Source: Callipepla californica brunnescens
Lineage: Eukaryota; Chordata; Aves; Galliformes; Odontophoridae
Length of the DNA stretch: 64,000 nucleotides
Reading direction: 5' to 3'
NCBI GenBank assembly: GCA_023055505.1
Contig: JALIRH010000002.1
Coordinates: 3,457,001-3,521,000 of the forward strand
Positions within the stretch are counted from its first letter, which is position 1. Each line of letters opens with the position of its first letter. Below are positions 23,908-36,629 of this stretch, piece by piece. The translations under genes and the position numbers were made by a program. The notes below the pieces were generated by a model, which was not told where the DNA came from, did no database searches, and worked only from the letters and a program-made list of their open reading frames with translations.

Positions 23908-25316
23908 TTATCTTTCTGTTTTAAAACCCATTTCACCATTCTGCTGCAAGAGATAGAATGCATGTGGAATAATACTTCTGCAGAAAAAAATGTGATAGTC
24001 CGTGTGAATGACCTGGCAAGACAGCATATAATGTTGGCACACACAAGGCTTGACAGGGGTTGTACTGTTTACATTTGGACTAAGAACACTTGGAATGATG
24101 CTGAGTTCAACATGGAGTCCTTTTTAAAAATTTTACCTTTAGTATATTAATTAATTGTTCATAAATTGCATCTCACTGCATGGTTTTTCAGACTGGGATG
24201 ATTGCTTTTGACTGCACGGATTGCAACTTGCAAAACTTTACAGCTAAATAGGGATATGGAGTTAAACAATATTTTCTCCTATTTATTTTTCCTTCCTTTC
24301 TCTCTGAAGGTGCAAGGTACTGTTTAAACGAAATGATGATTTTTTTAATTGTTACATACAGTGCTTCCTTGTACAGATGCAGGGGGCTAGCACAAGTTGT
24401 TGGTTGCATATGTGCTCGTTTTTAATTGCCAGTACTTCAAGCAAGGCTGTTTTAAAAGCATTACGTACGTTGAGAATATGGGAATGTAGAAGGTCTGTTT
24501 TATTTGTGCATGATATATATATTTGTAAAATTGATTTTCGCTACGTGTGAAGGATTGAATGCACACTGAGCACTGGTTCAATTGGTTTTGATCAAAATTG
24601 GCAAATTGATGGAGACACTGGAATGCAAAAATGACTGATTTTTTTTGAAATTTGAAATAGGCGTGATGTGTGCAGAGCTGGTTGTTCGGTTTGCCTGAGC
24701 AGTTATCTTATTAAGCTGTCTCATTTGATGGAATATATTAAAGGACTCACTCCAAATGAAAACATTCTTTCGTAATTACTATTGCAGTTATAAATGTTTT
24801 AGAAGACGTTTCATGTTTGTTTTCTCTGTGGACCCACGTTATCAAAAAGTGCCTTTGTAAGTGCTTTTCTAAGTTGCAAAGGTTCTGAAACAGTAGAGGA
24901 TTTTTTCAGGATGGAGATAGAACATGGGATAACACGTGCCTAAGCTTGAAACCTCGCAATGCATTTGGTAATGAGTGCTGACTTTGCCTTTTTCCTAATT
25001 ACTTGTGGGAAAGGAGGAGTTTATATAATGCTTTTTTAGTAATATCAAACTTCTCCAGGTATAAATGATGAAATGATTGTATCTGCAGAACTTTGATGCT
25101 GTTCATATGAGTTACTGTAGGTGCTAATCCATTTATGTGGTGTTAAGCACTTTTAATTTAGTCCGGGATTATATGAAGGCACGTTTTGCCAGTGAAGTTG
25201 CTAGAGTTGTTTGAAGTTGCAAGCCCAAACTTTAGTTGCTGCTTGAGTTGCTTCTCTGTTCCTGGTGTTCTTGTATATAATTACACAAGATAACCTATTA
25301 CGACCACGAATTGTGC
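23908..25316. other. Unique intron, 1.4 kb
   Basis: AT-rich; nothing recognised. Confidence 0.55.
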
Positions 25317-25562
25317 TGGGGAAGATTTAGATTAGATTTGAGGAAAAATTTTTTTCTCTGAAAGAGTGGTCAGGCACTGGAATGGCCTGCCTAGGGAGGT
25401 GGTTGAGGCACCGTCCATAGTGCTGCTCAAGAAGCGTTTAGATGAGGTGCTAAGGGATTTGATTTAGTATCTTGGTGGGTAGGGATGGTGGTGTGAGGAT
25501 GGTTGGATTAGATGATCTTGTAGGTCCTTTCCAACCTAATGTATCTATGAATCTATGAACCT
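25317..25562 (+). mobile_element. CR1 LINE 3' end with intact terminal repeat
   Basis: Blocks gaatggcctgcctagggagg and ggattagatgatcttgtagg, then cctttccaacctaatgtatc and the terminal tctatgaatctatgaac. The repeated end unit is clear here, so the true 3' end is preserved. Confidence 0.9.
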
Positions 25563-27280
25563 AGAACAAGAGGGCTTCTTCCTGTATAGCTACATGTTTG
25601 CATTGTGTGCACTTTAATAATCATGTAACCTTTGTTTGATAGTGAGATGTAAGATTCCAATAGCTTTGTGGTTTCCAAGAACGTGTTTCGTTAGGGTTAG
25701 CAGACTCAGCTATACTCTTGTGGTCATAATGGACAGTGCTAATTAGATTTTTCTTCTGATTGCTGAAACAATCAGACACATAGTTATTACCATAGATGTT
25801 TTTAAAATTACTTACTCAAGGGACAAACTGAAGGTATCGTGAGATTCTGTCTATACTATAAGAAAAATAAGATTTTGATGAAGCAGGCTTTGAATAAAAA
25901 CATGTAAATGCACATTCTCAGTGTTAGCTGCCAAGCACCATAAAGTGCTCAAAGCTCAAGTCTTTTTTAGACTAAGCAGAGTGTATAGACAATATATGCT
26001 CTGTGTTCTCTCAAATGTAGTACATGTGTTTATTTCTTGGGATCTCATACCTCTCAAATTCTGTTGACTTGGGATGGAGCATTTGGTTGATCTTCTGCAA
26101 GAAGCTTTTTTGCTTAGGCTTTCTGAATATGGCTTTTCACAGAAGTTTTCATTTAGTTCTTCGATTGTTACTATTACTTTTTTTTTTGTCCATTTGTTTT
26201 AGTATGGTAGCTCATGCTGCTGTTGACTTTAATGTGGTGGTGGCTGTCTCCAGGCCCTGTCTTTTGAAGAAACTTCCTCTCTGTGGCTGTTCATTTTTCT
26301 TCCAGTTTTGATGTCCTGTTGACAGTTGTGGCAGTGGGTATTTTAGAGGTATAACTGGGAGTTATGCTGTTAGAAAATCACACAACAGTGACTACAGTTT
26401 TTGGAAGCAGTGCCTGTTGGCTATCAACGTGCTTAACAAAAGCCTAAGGAAAAGTTTGCTGATCCTGGTTTTGTCTCGGTATTGTATTACATCTCTTAAC
26501 CTTTCAAGATGCACATTGACTTTGTTGTACCTGACAATACAGCATCTCTCTAGATAATAGGAAATGGTTGTAATACTTGAAAAATTCATTGAGCCTTCTT
26601 TTTTTCTGAGCAGAAATAACACCGTTTGTAATCACTTGGTTATGTTTGTGATCTCTTGGTTATCATCTGCAGCAGCCCAACCTCTTCCATCCCACCTAGC
26701 TTTTTTTTTTTTTTTTTTTTAATGCCCTCTGGAGTTGTCCCAGCTCTTCCACTTCGATGCAAAAGAGTTAGAGCTTATGCGTAAAACAGCTACATCTGTA
26801 ACATAGCTTGACTGCAGAAACATCTCTGGAGGCACACAGAATATACAGAGCGTTGGATTGGATTAGTCAGATGAATTATTCTGGTGTTTTGGTTGTTTTT
26901 TTTTTAGTGTTGTACATAAGTGCAAGCTTTGACTGCAGCCTGTTTTTAACCTCCTTCATGTGAGATTACAATGGCATCAGATGTTTTCTCTTTTGACACT
27001 GCACAGTAATGTACTGCTTCCAGTGCAAGACTGCAGAGTACTCCCAGAGTTTGTCCTGCACAATGTTGTTTTAGGCTGCATGACACCATATGCCAAATTT
27101 AAGCAGACCTAAATAGGTTTGTGACTGTTTACTCCAAATTTTCAGGTTTTTGTAGATGTGAAAGGTCAAGCAAACACCAGATGTGAAGTGCAGGATTGTC
27201 AGTGAAAAAGCTAACCAAACTGCTTTGAAAATGAGTGGTGAGGTCATCATTGTTCATGTATGACAGCAAGAGAAAAGAGG
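25563..27280. other. Unique intron, 1.7 kb
   Basis: Only the poly(T) at 26701 stands out. The open frame 26024-26311 is leucine- and phenylalanine-rich, as expected from T-rich DNA. Confidence 0.55.
26701..26720 (+). repeat. poly(T), 20 bases
   Basis: An uninterrupted run of T preceding aatgccctctgg. No recognised retroposon body adjoins it. Confidence 0.95.
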
Positions 27281-27600
27281 ATCATAGAGTCCTTAGAGTT
27301 GGAAGGGACCTTTAATGACCATCTAGTCCATCTGCCCTGTGGTGAAAGGGACGTGCACAGCTACATCAGGATGCTCAGAGTGCCATCCAGCCTAACCTTG
27401 AATGTCTCCAGGGATGGGGCATCCACCACATCTCTGGGTAACCTGTTCCAGTGCCTCATTTCTTCCTTATATCCAACCAAAATCTCCCCTCTTTTAGTTT
27501 GAGACCATTTCCCCTTGTCCTGTCATCATAGATCCTGCTAAAGAATCAGCCTTGTTCTTTCTTGTGGCTCCCCTTTAGATATTGAAAGGCTGCTCTCAGG
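27281..27600 (-). mobile_element. CR1 LINE 3' UTR
   Basis: atcatagagtccttagagtt, gggacgtgcacagctacatc, ctccagggatggggcatcca and ggtaacctgttccagtgcct, then the opposite end agatattgaaaggctgctct. It is close in type to the copy at 1308. Part of the region after 27455 is shortened relative to that copy. Confidence 0.9.
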
Positions 27601-29749
27601 AAATGGGGCAGAAAGACCTTATGCAAGTGTACATGTGCAGAAGGGAAAGGTGTTCTTGAATTCTTTATTTCTAAGCTCAGTGATAAACACAAAACTGACA
27701 ATGTTGTCTGAATCTGTATCTGATTTTGAATTGTACTTCTGTTATCAAAGTGAGCATCTCAAACAAAATCATCTTGTTCTTGTGACTTTCCTAACAGAAT
27801 GAAAGAATTCCTTTTAGGACTTGAACAAAGCCTTATAAAATTCTTTTTTTTCTGTGTAGTTCATAGGTACTTGTTACAAGTCTCAGATGACTGAGTTGCA
27901 TTTACTGCAAATAAAATGTTAGAATGCTTTTTAAAATCAGTTATAATAAGAATGTCAAATACTTGTACTAGAAGATACCACCTTGCAGAGCAATCATTTT
28001 CACCATCACGCTGCAAATGTTTAATATAACTTGTTAGAAGTGTTAAGAGGCAGCTAAATATATATAGTCAAATTTTATTTATAGTTTTTCTCTTTCACTC
28101 ATTCTTTTACAAGCCAAGTTTGTATGCCAGGAATAAAATGTCTTAGTATTTATTTATTTATTATTGAAACGTTTAACAGGATAAGGTGTTACTTATGGAA
28201 AACATAGGTAAGTTGTCAATGGAAAAAAAAAAAAAAAGATAAATTTTGCTTTTGATGTAGAGAGAGCTTCCGAGCAAAGGTAAAGCAGTTTTAGTGAAGC
28301 CTTTTCCAGGATGGCTTTGTGTATGTAATATCAAACGGAAGAGTGAGAATGGAAATTTGAGGTGCATCAAGAGTAGGTTGTAGTCACGTAACAGAGTGAC
28401 GATCTCTTTCCTACTAAAGGATGCCATCTTCTTGAATTATTACATTTGCTTTTAATTTATTCCAAAAGGTAAGCCTGGTACCATCTTATTACTTCCAAGA
28501 GTATAAATACAACCTGGGAGAAGTGCATAAACTTCTCAGGGAGGGCTTTATAAGCTCCTTCAGAAAAAAAAGACTGCAGTTTGAATGGCAGCACAGTTAA
28601 GTGTGAAGTCCCTGTAGCACTGATTCAGTGGGTTACATGTATTTTGCAGGTGAATTGATAGGGCATTTTGGTAAGATACTTTATGTCACCAGTGGCAGTG
28701 CAGGATGTCATTTGAAAGTAATCTCAAGGAAACAAATTTACTAAGGAAATTGTTTTATATTTCCCTTGTGTCCTTCCTATACTTCTTTTTCAAATACAAC
28801 ATAGAAAATAGCTGCTGTTATTCTGTCTGAAGTAAACCTCAGGCTTTGTGGGTTAATTAATGTAGTCCACAGCTGGCGTATAACTGCTAGTAGATATCTC
28901 ATGTACTTTTCATCATCATCTTAAACAATTCTTTTCTTAGTTGTCCATTACGTTTTATATCTTAACAGAAATGCTTTGCTGACATTTAAAATTGTTTACC
29001 AATCTATTGTTGTTTATCTCGGTGACCTTTTATTTCCTTATATTTTGGTCTGAGCACCAAAGTGTGACGTAGTTTGTGTTAGTGACTCCTTGCCATTTCA
29101 AATTACTGTAGTGGTTAGTTGGAATATAATTATCTAAATGGGATTTGTCCAGAACATGAAAGTTAACGCTTTTCAGTTTGTGAGAAGTACCAGATTTTAG
29201 GAGTGAGGGCCAGAGTTTCAGTTTTATATCTCGTCAGGAAGGTAATGCTTTCAGCAATGTATTCAAGCACTGCATGAAAATACAAAATTCTAGGATATAA
29301 AATCAACGCCTCATCTAAAAGGAAGCATGCTACCTTTCAAGGATGAAAGATTTCATTACTTTTAATTGTGTTATACTTTCAAACTATATACTGATTTTTT
29401 TTTTTCCACATCTCAAATGCAGTTCTGAAATCTTTATTTTTTTCCTCCTTTCTACTTTCATGTTTTGCTTCCCACAGGTACCTGCTACTTTCAATGTCTA
29501 AAGCTTCCTTTAGTAGCAGAAGTGAATAGTTGCTTTAAATTTTGGAGCTCACAGGGGTGAGCAGCGTGGCACGTTTATTATTGTTCCCCACATATATTTA
29601 ACCAGGATTTGATGATGTTTCTGACAAGCTGCTTGCACTGAGTCAGCAGTTCTCCATGGTGACACATGGGCTAGGAGAGGTGAAAAGTAATCTGAAACAG
29701 ACAGAAAAAGAGGGCCCTATGGCAAGACATTAGGAAAGAGCCTAAACCA
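27601..29749. other. Unique intron, 2.1 kb
   Basis: AT-rich, with a poly(A) run near 28222 and a TTTA tract near 28150. No gene recognised. Confidence 0.55.
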
Positions 29750-30059
29750 ATTCAGCAGCCTTTCAATATCTAAAGGGGGCTATAAGAAAGGAGAGGGCAG
29801 ACTTTAGCGGGGTCCATTGTTAGAGGACAAGGGGAAGTTATTTCAAACTAAAACAGGGAAGATTTAGGTTAGATATAAGGAATTTTTTTGATTATGGGTG
29901 GTGATGTACTGGAGCAGGATGCCCAGAGTGGAGACATTCAGGATCAGGCTGGGTGTTGCTCTGAGCAACCTGGTTGAACTGTAGGTGTCACTGTTCACCG
30001 TGGCAGAATTGGGCTAGGTGACCTTCAAGGGTCCCTTCCAAATCAGGCAAATCTGTGGT
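29750..30059 (+). mobile_element. CR1 LINE 3' UTR, 5'-truncated
   Basis: cagcagcctttcaatatcta, gaggacaaggggaagttatt, gatttaggttagatataagg, then a short version of the terminal region (cttcaagggtcccttccaa). It is followed within 10 bases by another CR1 tail in the same orientation. Confidence 0.82.
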
Positions 30060-30065
30060 ACCATG

Positions 30066-30156
30066 GAGTATCCTGGGCATCCTGATGTAGTGATTGGCAG
30101 CCCTGCCCATGGCTGGGGGTTTTGTGCTCCAACCCAAATCATTCTATGATCATATT
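30066..30156 (+). mobile_element. CR1 LINE tail, head-to-tail with the previous copy
   Basis: About 90 bp: gattggcagccctgcccatg, then aacccaaatcattctatgat. It starts again at a consensus position upstream of where the previous copy ended, so it is a second insertion. Confidence 0.8.
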
Positions 30157-33100
30157 TTATTATTGAAGAAATAGTTGAGGATAGTAAGAATTGTGACGTG
30201 ATTTAACATAATTCATAAATACGATTAAATTCAGGGAGATGATGAAAGGTCACATTAGCGTGCTGTTGAGTCTCTGAATACAGTTTTTTTCTGTGACCAT
30301 TGTAAGAGAAAGCACAGTATCTGCAGGGGAGATTCCTCTTGCAGGCCTGGGGTCCTTCCTGCCCTCCTTCTCCTTGGGCCTGTTGTCATTCTGCTGCTAT
30401 GCTCTTGCTTGAGGCCTCCTCCTCAGCCTACGTCTGCTGTGCCCATGTTGAAATCTATTTTCACTGAGGTGCTGCTAGACTGAGCTGTGCCCTGTGGTGG
30501 GGCAGCTGGATCTGGGTCCAGCATGGGGTAGCTATGGTTGCTGCCCACAGATGCTCTGCAGTTCTGTGCCAGCCTGGGTGTGGACACACAGTACATCCAG
30601 AAAACAGAAAAAGAAATGTGACAAAAATCCACCGACCATCAGTCAGGAGATAACTTCCACATCACAGTAAGATTTTCCTTTCCCCTTACTCTTTGCTGTT
30701 TTCTTGTCTGTCTGGTGATGTTCCTCAGAATGTCAGATTGGACTGCTGAAAACATGGATCCTTTGTGGGCAAAAAACATCGGAGAGCTCTGCTACATATA
30801 TAATTAAAACATGAAAATGTTACTGTAGAACACTTTCTATCAGCATCATTCAGACGTGGTTTTAACAGCAGAACATAATTTTACTTTCTGTGTCTGTGAA
30901 CTTAATTATTTGCTATTGAAATATTAGGGAAATTTACAGACCACTTGCTGGTCCTGGGTTGACAATTGAGATTTTTACACGGAAAGAGACTTTTGATGAC
31001 AAGATTCGTAAATAACACAGAAAATCCTTTCTCGTGTTTCTGGTGCTCTCCTCCATGTGGTGCTGTTTGTCTGCAGCAGCAGCAGGCTGAAGTTTTCTGA
31101 GTAGCTTCTCTCTATGTTAAAACATTTGACTCCAAGTTCCGAGCTAAAGTGAAGCAGAAGAAAAGATTCTACATCTATGGGTAAATCAGCGACCTGGAAC
31201 TTGGCATACATAATTGACTGTTGAACCTTTTATGTTTTGACTGATACAATAGGTCATAAAAGTGCAGGTATATTACTGGATTCCATTAGTAACAAGTTAA
31301 AATATTTTAACTTAATGCTGCATTTGTGACCTATCACACAGTTGCAGGCTTGCAGATGAATGCAGTGCAGGTGTTCCAGAAGTGAGGAACACTGTGTTAT
31401 GGTATTACAAAGTCTTTTAACCACTATTACAGACATTTGAGCTTTGAAGTCTACTACCATCCTGCACCTGATCGTTCTCTGTAGCATAACTGTAAGCTGC
31501 AGAACATCACTGTGCATATTTTGTTGATATAACTTAAAATTTCTCTGTATTTCCTATGCATTACAGTGGTGAACATCTTAGTGAACATGCAGTTGTTTAT
31601 TTTGATAGTTCTAAAGCAGTGTGAATTAGGGAATGTGTTAAGCAAATTGGATCAGTGTATCAAATTTGCTGCCGAGTAGGATGGAATTTCTTTGTTAGTA
31701 GCTGCAATGAATAACATTGAATTCTAAGCTTGAATTTTCTGTTGTAACTAGAAAGAAGTTGTAGTGAATGAATGCTACGGGCTGACCATCACAATACTGA
31801 TAGCAAGATGTTAGGGGAAAATAGAGAGGCTGAGAGTCTTTGTTACAGCAGTAAGAGAAAAATCCAATGGTTCTCATGTAAATTGGAGCAGTGCTACACT
31901 GGGACATGACACAGACTGAATTTGTAGACCCATTGGTTTTGTGGAGCTGCCGATTAAAAAGGCAATGAGAGAAAGTCAGTATTGACGTTTTACTGGGGAG
32001 TATTCAGACCTGGTTCACGAAGTTAAGCTGAAGTGCTGCCTAGTAGTAGTGACCTTGGTATGCTTTTGTACCTCAGCAACAGTTGATGAAGTAGTGTACA
32101 GTACCTTAAAGCTACTTGAAGAAAATATTAAAAAAAAAGAAGAAAAAAATTGTTGAAAAGCAGTGAAACAGCAGCTGAAAGTTAAATATTGACACATAGC
32201 TGTTTGAGAGCATCCTCTTGGAAGCACAGAAAGAAAAGAATTCTGTTAGAAGAGCCTTTTGCCTTCTGAGAAGGACTCGAGAAGGGTTTGAGAGAAAATG
32301 GGCATGTCTAAACAGTAAGGCAAAGGAGTGCATCAGATGCAAGATGCCATCTTTTAAATTGTCGGTTTTGTTAGGATCTTTCTCAGATCCTATTGTTATT
32401 TTCCTTTTTGAAAATGTGACGTGATAGAAAATAGCAAAGTTAATATTACTGTCAACAGGAGCCCCTCTGAAGTGAAGGATTGTGATAATTGTCAACTGTA
32501 GTTGGTCACTGTCTTTGTGCTTGGGGATTGTTAGATGGCAGATGCCAATATCTGAGAGCTCCAGTTCTGAGGCACTGTGTACTGCTAAGCCTGTCTCTGT
32601 TGGCTGCTTGAGTAGAATCTGTAACACGGAGTTAGTGGACATGTGAATATATCTGGTATACTGGGACAAGGCTTTTTATTTTTCTTCTCAACTCGGTGCG
32701 TCACAGTCCATATGCTTCACATACTGGAGTTCTTTGAAGATGGGAAGAAACACTTGAATGAGAGAGACAGTAAAAGTTCTTCTGGATTCGGAGAAACACT
32801 GAATAAGATCAGAGGAGAAGGGTTCATTGGGGGTTACAAAATACAAAAAAAAAAATCACCTTTGTTTCAAGGAATCTTATGCTGTTTGTGACAGGGAGAG
32901 AAGGCTGGGAAGTACTTTGTGTGCTTGTTCTGTTCTGCAGGCATCCTGTTTTAGTTACTGTATGTGGCTACTCTTACTGGTATAAAGTCATAACTTTTCT
33001 CTGCAGACTGCACAATCGATAAAATTGTGTCTTGGTTATAAGATTCTTTGTGTTTAGCTCAATTCAGCGAATCTCAGTAAGTTTAGGTGAGCGGGTGTTT

Positions 33101-35079
33101 GCTTAGGAAAAGCACTGGCTGTGTTGTCTACTGGTCCCGTTTAGCTGAAAGAGTAGTAAACAAGCATTAAAAACGTGCTGTCTTAAATATTTCTGAAGAT
33201 GGCTCTCAGCAAACACTGAGACAGCCATGAGCTGGCTCTTCTGATGCACTGGATCTGAAATAGAGAGTATCTATGTATTGCAGTGTTGTATTAATTGGTT
33301 GCTTTTTGAAATGCTTTGAATTTTAACCTTTGGTGCAAATCGGATTTTATTTTTTGTTTGTATTTTTATGCAGTTATTCTTGCTTTAAACGTTTCAAAAA
33401 AGCACTTCAAAATGGGGGGGGAGCATGTAACATTGTAATTTTGAGAGAACCATTGAAAGCACAAAGCCACTTCTAAATCGTTTAGTTACAGACTGGTCTC
33501 CATTATGTGGAAAATGAGTAGAATGCTGATTGTTTTCTCCAGTTACCAAGTTTAAGTTGTGTGTTGTACTGGCTTTTCTTTGTCTTTTAAAGTAACGTAT
33601 GAGAGGGTAAAAGAATTAAGTCTGTATGACATGGCAGACAGGGAGAGCAAGGCCTGAAGCATCTGAGTAATATTGATAAAGTGTCAGTGGCATGTGATAA
33701 CTCGCCATATATTTGCTGTGCAGAGCAGCATTCTTCATTGACGTCATTCATAAAGCTGTCATACCAACACCACAATAGAAAGATACTTCCCTCTACAAAT
33801 TTTACAGTATCTTGCAAGCTTGTTTGACAGGGCACATGACAAGTCTATCAAAACTGGGAGTCTCCTATGACAAAATGCAAGACAAGTGGCAATCCTGTAA
33901 ATGGAGAGGATGGATTTCTTGTATGTCAAAAGCAACTTCAGTTTCATTTAAATTTCTGAGATTCTTAGCATTTTTCCTTCTCATTTTTTGCCATCCATGA
34001 GATCTGAAATATTAAAATGAGAAGCACGAAAGCACTGTCTAGCTGTACAGTGCTTTTGTAATCTTACCTGAACACTTTCTTCTCTTATCCTTCAATCTTT
34101 TCCATCATCTCATCCATAGATGTAAAGAATATGAGTTTGTTTAGAAAGAATTGGAACTAGAAGAGAACAAAATGAAGAAATAAAGAATCCTTTTGTCACT
34201 TTTTTCTCAAAATATTGACACTTACAGTGAAACAGGTGACTCAAACCTTATCTGCAGACCGCTGTATCATGACAAAATCTTGCAAGTTCTCCAAGTTGAA
34301 TAGCTGTTCCAATCAAACTACCTGGAAAGGAGCAAGGAAGGAAAAGTTTATGAAAGATGTGGAGTCCATAAAAAAAATCAAGCTCAAATTCTGTATTTTA
34401 ATGCCTGAGGACATGGCTGGTTTATTTTTATTAATTGAAGATGTATTTAGAATGGTGCTGACTTTTTTCCGTGGCATTTTTTCTTTTCTTAGTGTAAAGT
34501 GTTGAGATGGTAGCTAATTCCAATTATAGTGCTTAAAAATGCATAGTCATTTGCCTGTGTTTCAATACCCAGCACAACTATATTCAGGCAAGAGTCGCTG
34601 TCAGTTGTATTGTTTTACAAGGGTATGGCTGGTAGGAGAGAAGAGAGTCAGAAAGTCCCTGCTTGCTGTGTCCTGGCCACAGCATGTTGAGTTGTCCTGA
34701 ACCTTCTGGGGAGCGGAGAGTTTTGTCTATCTGGGCAGGCTCTTAAGAAGAAGAAAGAAAACTTTTTGCAACTGAGAGAAATGGGAAGGAGGGGTGGCTG
34801 AGAACATGAGCACTCTGCCACAAGGAAGCCAAGACCTCAGCAGCCAGAGAGACTTATTGGAATAGCAAGGATCGGATCATCAGCTGTCTTCGGTGATGGA
34901 GCAGATTGTATCTACACTTGTAAGTAATAGGTCCCAAAAAGAGCAGATATTTAAAGTGAGGTGTCTGTGCTGTCAGTTCTTCAGAGAAGGAATGGGCAAT
35001 TATATTTCAGGCTGTTTGAATCTGGTACTAAGGAGTTAAATGGCTAGTAATGGGTGGAATATGTCTTTCAGTTTAGTAT
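30157..35079. other. Unique intron, 4.9 kb, with a GC-rich island
   Basis: Bases 30300-30640 are visibly richer in G and C than everything around them. The longest ATG-capable open frame of the window outside repeats lies on the minus strand at 32112-32669. A second GC-richer, exon-like patch at 34620-34920 ends in a good donor (cttgtaagta). None is identified. Confidence 0.55.
34026..34059. repeat. Short inverted repeat (hairpin)
   Basis: acgaaagcactgt and acagtgcttttgt pair over 13 positions (one G-T wobble) around an 8-base loop. It is not part of a recognised repeat. Confidence 0.85.
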
Positions 35080-35462
35080 CACGTGGTCATTGCTGTTGGA
35101 AAGGATCTCTGGAGATCCGCTAGTTCAGCCCTACTGGTGAAAGCAGGATCAGCTAGAGCAGGTAGCTCAGGGCCATGCTCAGTCAGGTCTTGAGTCTGTC
35201 CAAGAATGGAGACTCTTTTTGGGCAACCTGTTACAGCATTTGGTTATTCTCACAACAGTAAATCTCCTTCTAATGTTTAAATTGAATGTTTCTGTATTGC
35301 ATTTGTGCACTTTGCCTCTTGTCCTTTCATTGGATCTCTCTGAGAAGTGACTGGCTCCATCCCATTGGGTATTTATATGCACGGATGAGATCCCCCAAGC
35401 CTTCTTTTTTTTAGGCTGAATAGTCCCAGCGCTCTGTGTTAGCTTCATCCTCTCTTTATGAC
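35080..35462 (-). mobile_element. CR1 LINE 3' UTR, strongly diverged
   Basis: ggtcattgctgttggaaagg, gaatggagactctttttggg, tgggcaacctgttacagcat, gatgagatcccccaagcctt and aggctgaatagtcccagcgc follow the CR1 minus-strand order. The tail is degraded and indels are frequent, so this is one of the oldest copies here. Confidence 0.8.
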
Positions 35463-36505
35463 TCTGAATTATCTACATGATCCTGAACAGGATTTCTAGC
35501 CTGAGGACCAGAAAGTCTTCAAGGGGAACCAATAGAAAATGTGAAAGAAAATAATTTTTGTGCATATTGTAGTGACTGGGACACATTTTTAGTACTAATT
35601 ATTTTAATTATTATATATATCTTTAAGTCACATTTTTCAGTAACTAATTTGAACTTCTCATCTTCTTAGGAAAAGTTTGTTTCCTTTTTAAAAATCCGTT
35701 TTAGCTTCATTTTTCTCTGATGAGGATTGAATGCAGGTAGGTCATCTTAGGCAAAGAGCTACAGACTATCCCTCCAGCTAGGAGGCTCTACCTTAGGAAT
35801 AGTTGACACTTTTCCCATATCAAAGCTGTGAGGCTTTTTATATTTAAACAGAGTTCTTGTGTGTCTTTATTTCAATAGGAAAAGCTTCCCCTCATGTTAC
35901 CTGGTAAAAATAAATTACTAAACAGATTGTTTACCATTTGGCATGATAAAATTAAGATGTTAGAGATGGACAAGAAGATCTCGATTCTTTATTTATTTAA
36001 AGCAGGGTGTGACACTTGTCATCTAGATGCTAGAATACGTAGTCCACTACTTATGCTTCATTTTGATTGACTTTGAAATCCAGTCTTGGCAGTTCATCAT
36101 TAAATGAGAATAATACAAACTTATTGATAAACAGATATTGACCTGAAATGTTATAGGTATTCACAGTCTTTGGTAAAAAACACTGCATAATGGCACGTGG
36201 ATATGTAACTTATTGCGTGCAAAATTTCAGTAGGCAATGAAGAAAAGAGTCTCTAAATTGGAAGGTAATATAGTTCTATTCGCTCAAAAAATGTCACCTG
36301 ATTTAATCATTTTAATCAGTTAGCCTAAAAAAGGGAGTGGAGGCATAAGAGCCTGGAGCACTGCACCTGTTTGTGGGGTACGGGAGAATCTTGGGACACA
36401 TTCCAAGGATCATACCTCTGTAAAGAGGTAGTTAGCTAGAAGCACATTTTCTGTCTAGGAGCTAAACAGGTCTTGGCAACACCTTTCAGTAGTAGCACGT
36501 AGGTA

Positions 36506-36629
36506 GAACTGTAGCATGGTTTGGGTTGGAAGGGACTTATGTGATCATCTAACTCCAACCCCCCTGCTATAGGCAAGGACACCTCGATCTAGACCAGGTT
36601 GCTCAAAGCACCATCCAACTTGGCCTGTT
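36506..36629 (-). mobile_element. CR1 LINE tail, short
   Basis: gcatggtttgggttggaagg, ccaacccccctgctataggc, gaccaggttgctcaaagcac. It ends inside the 3' UTR. It is the same kind of tail as 22578-22748. Confidence 0.87.

Noticed and set aside
26024..26311. Hydrophobic open frame resembling a membrane protein
   Set aside because: Hydrophobicity follows from T-rich DNA (Phe and Leu codons); no start context, no helix pattern and no homologue known to me.
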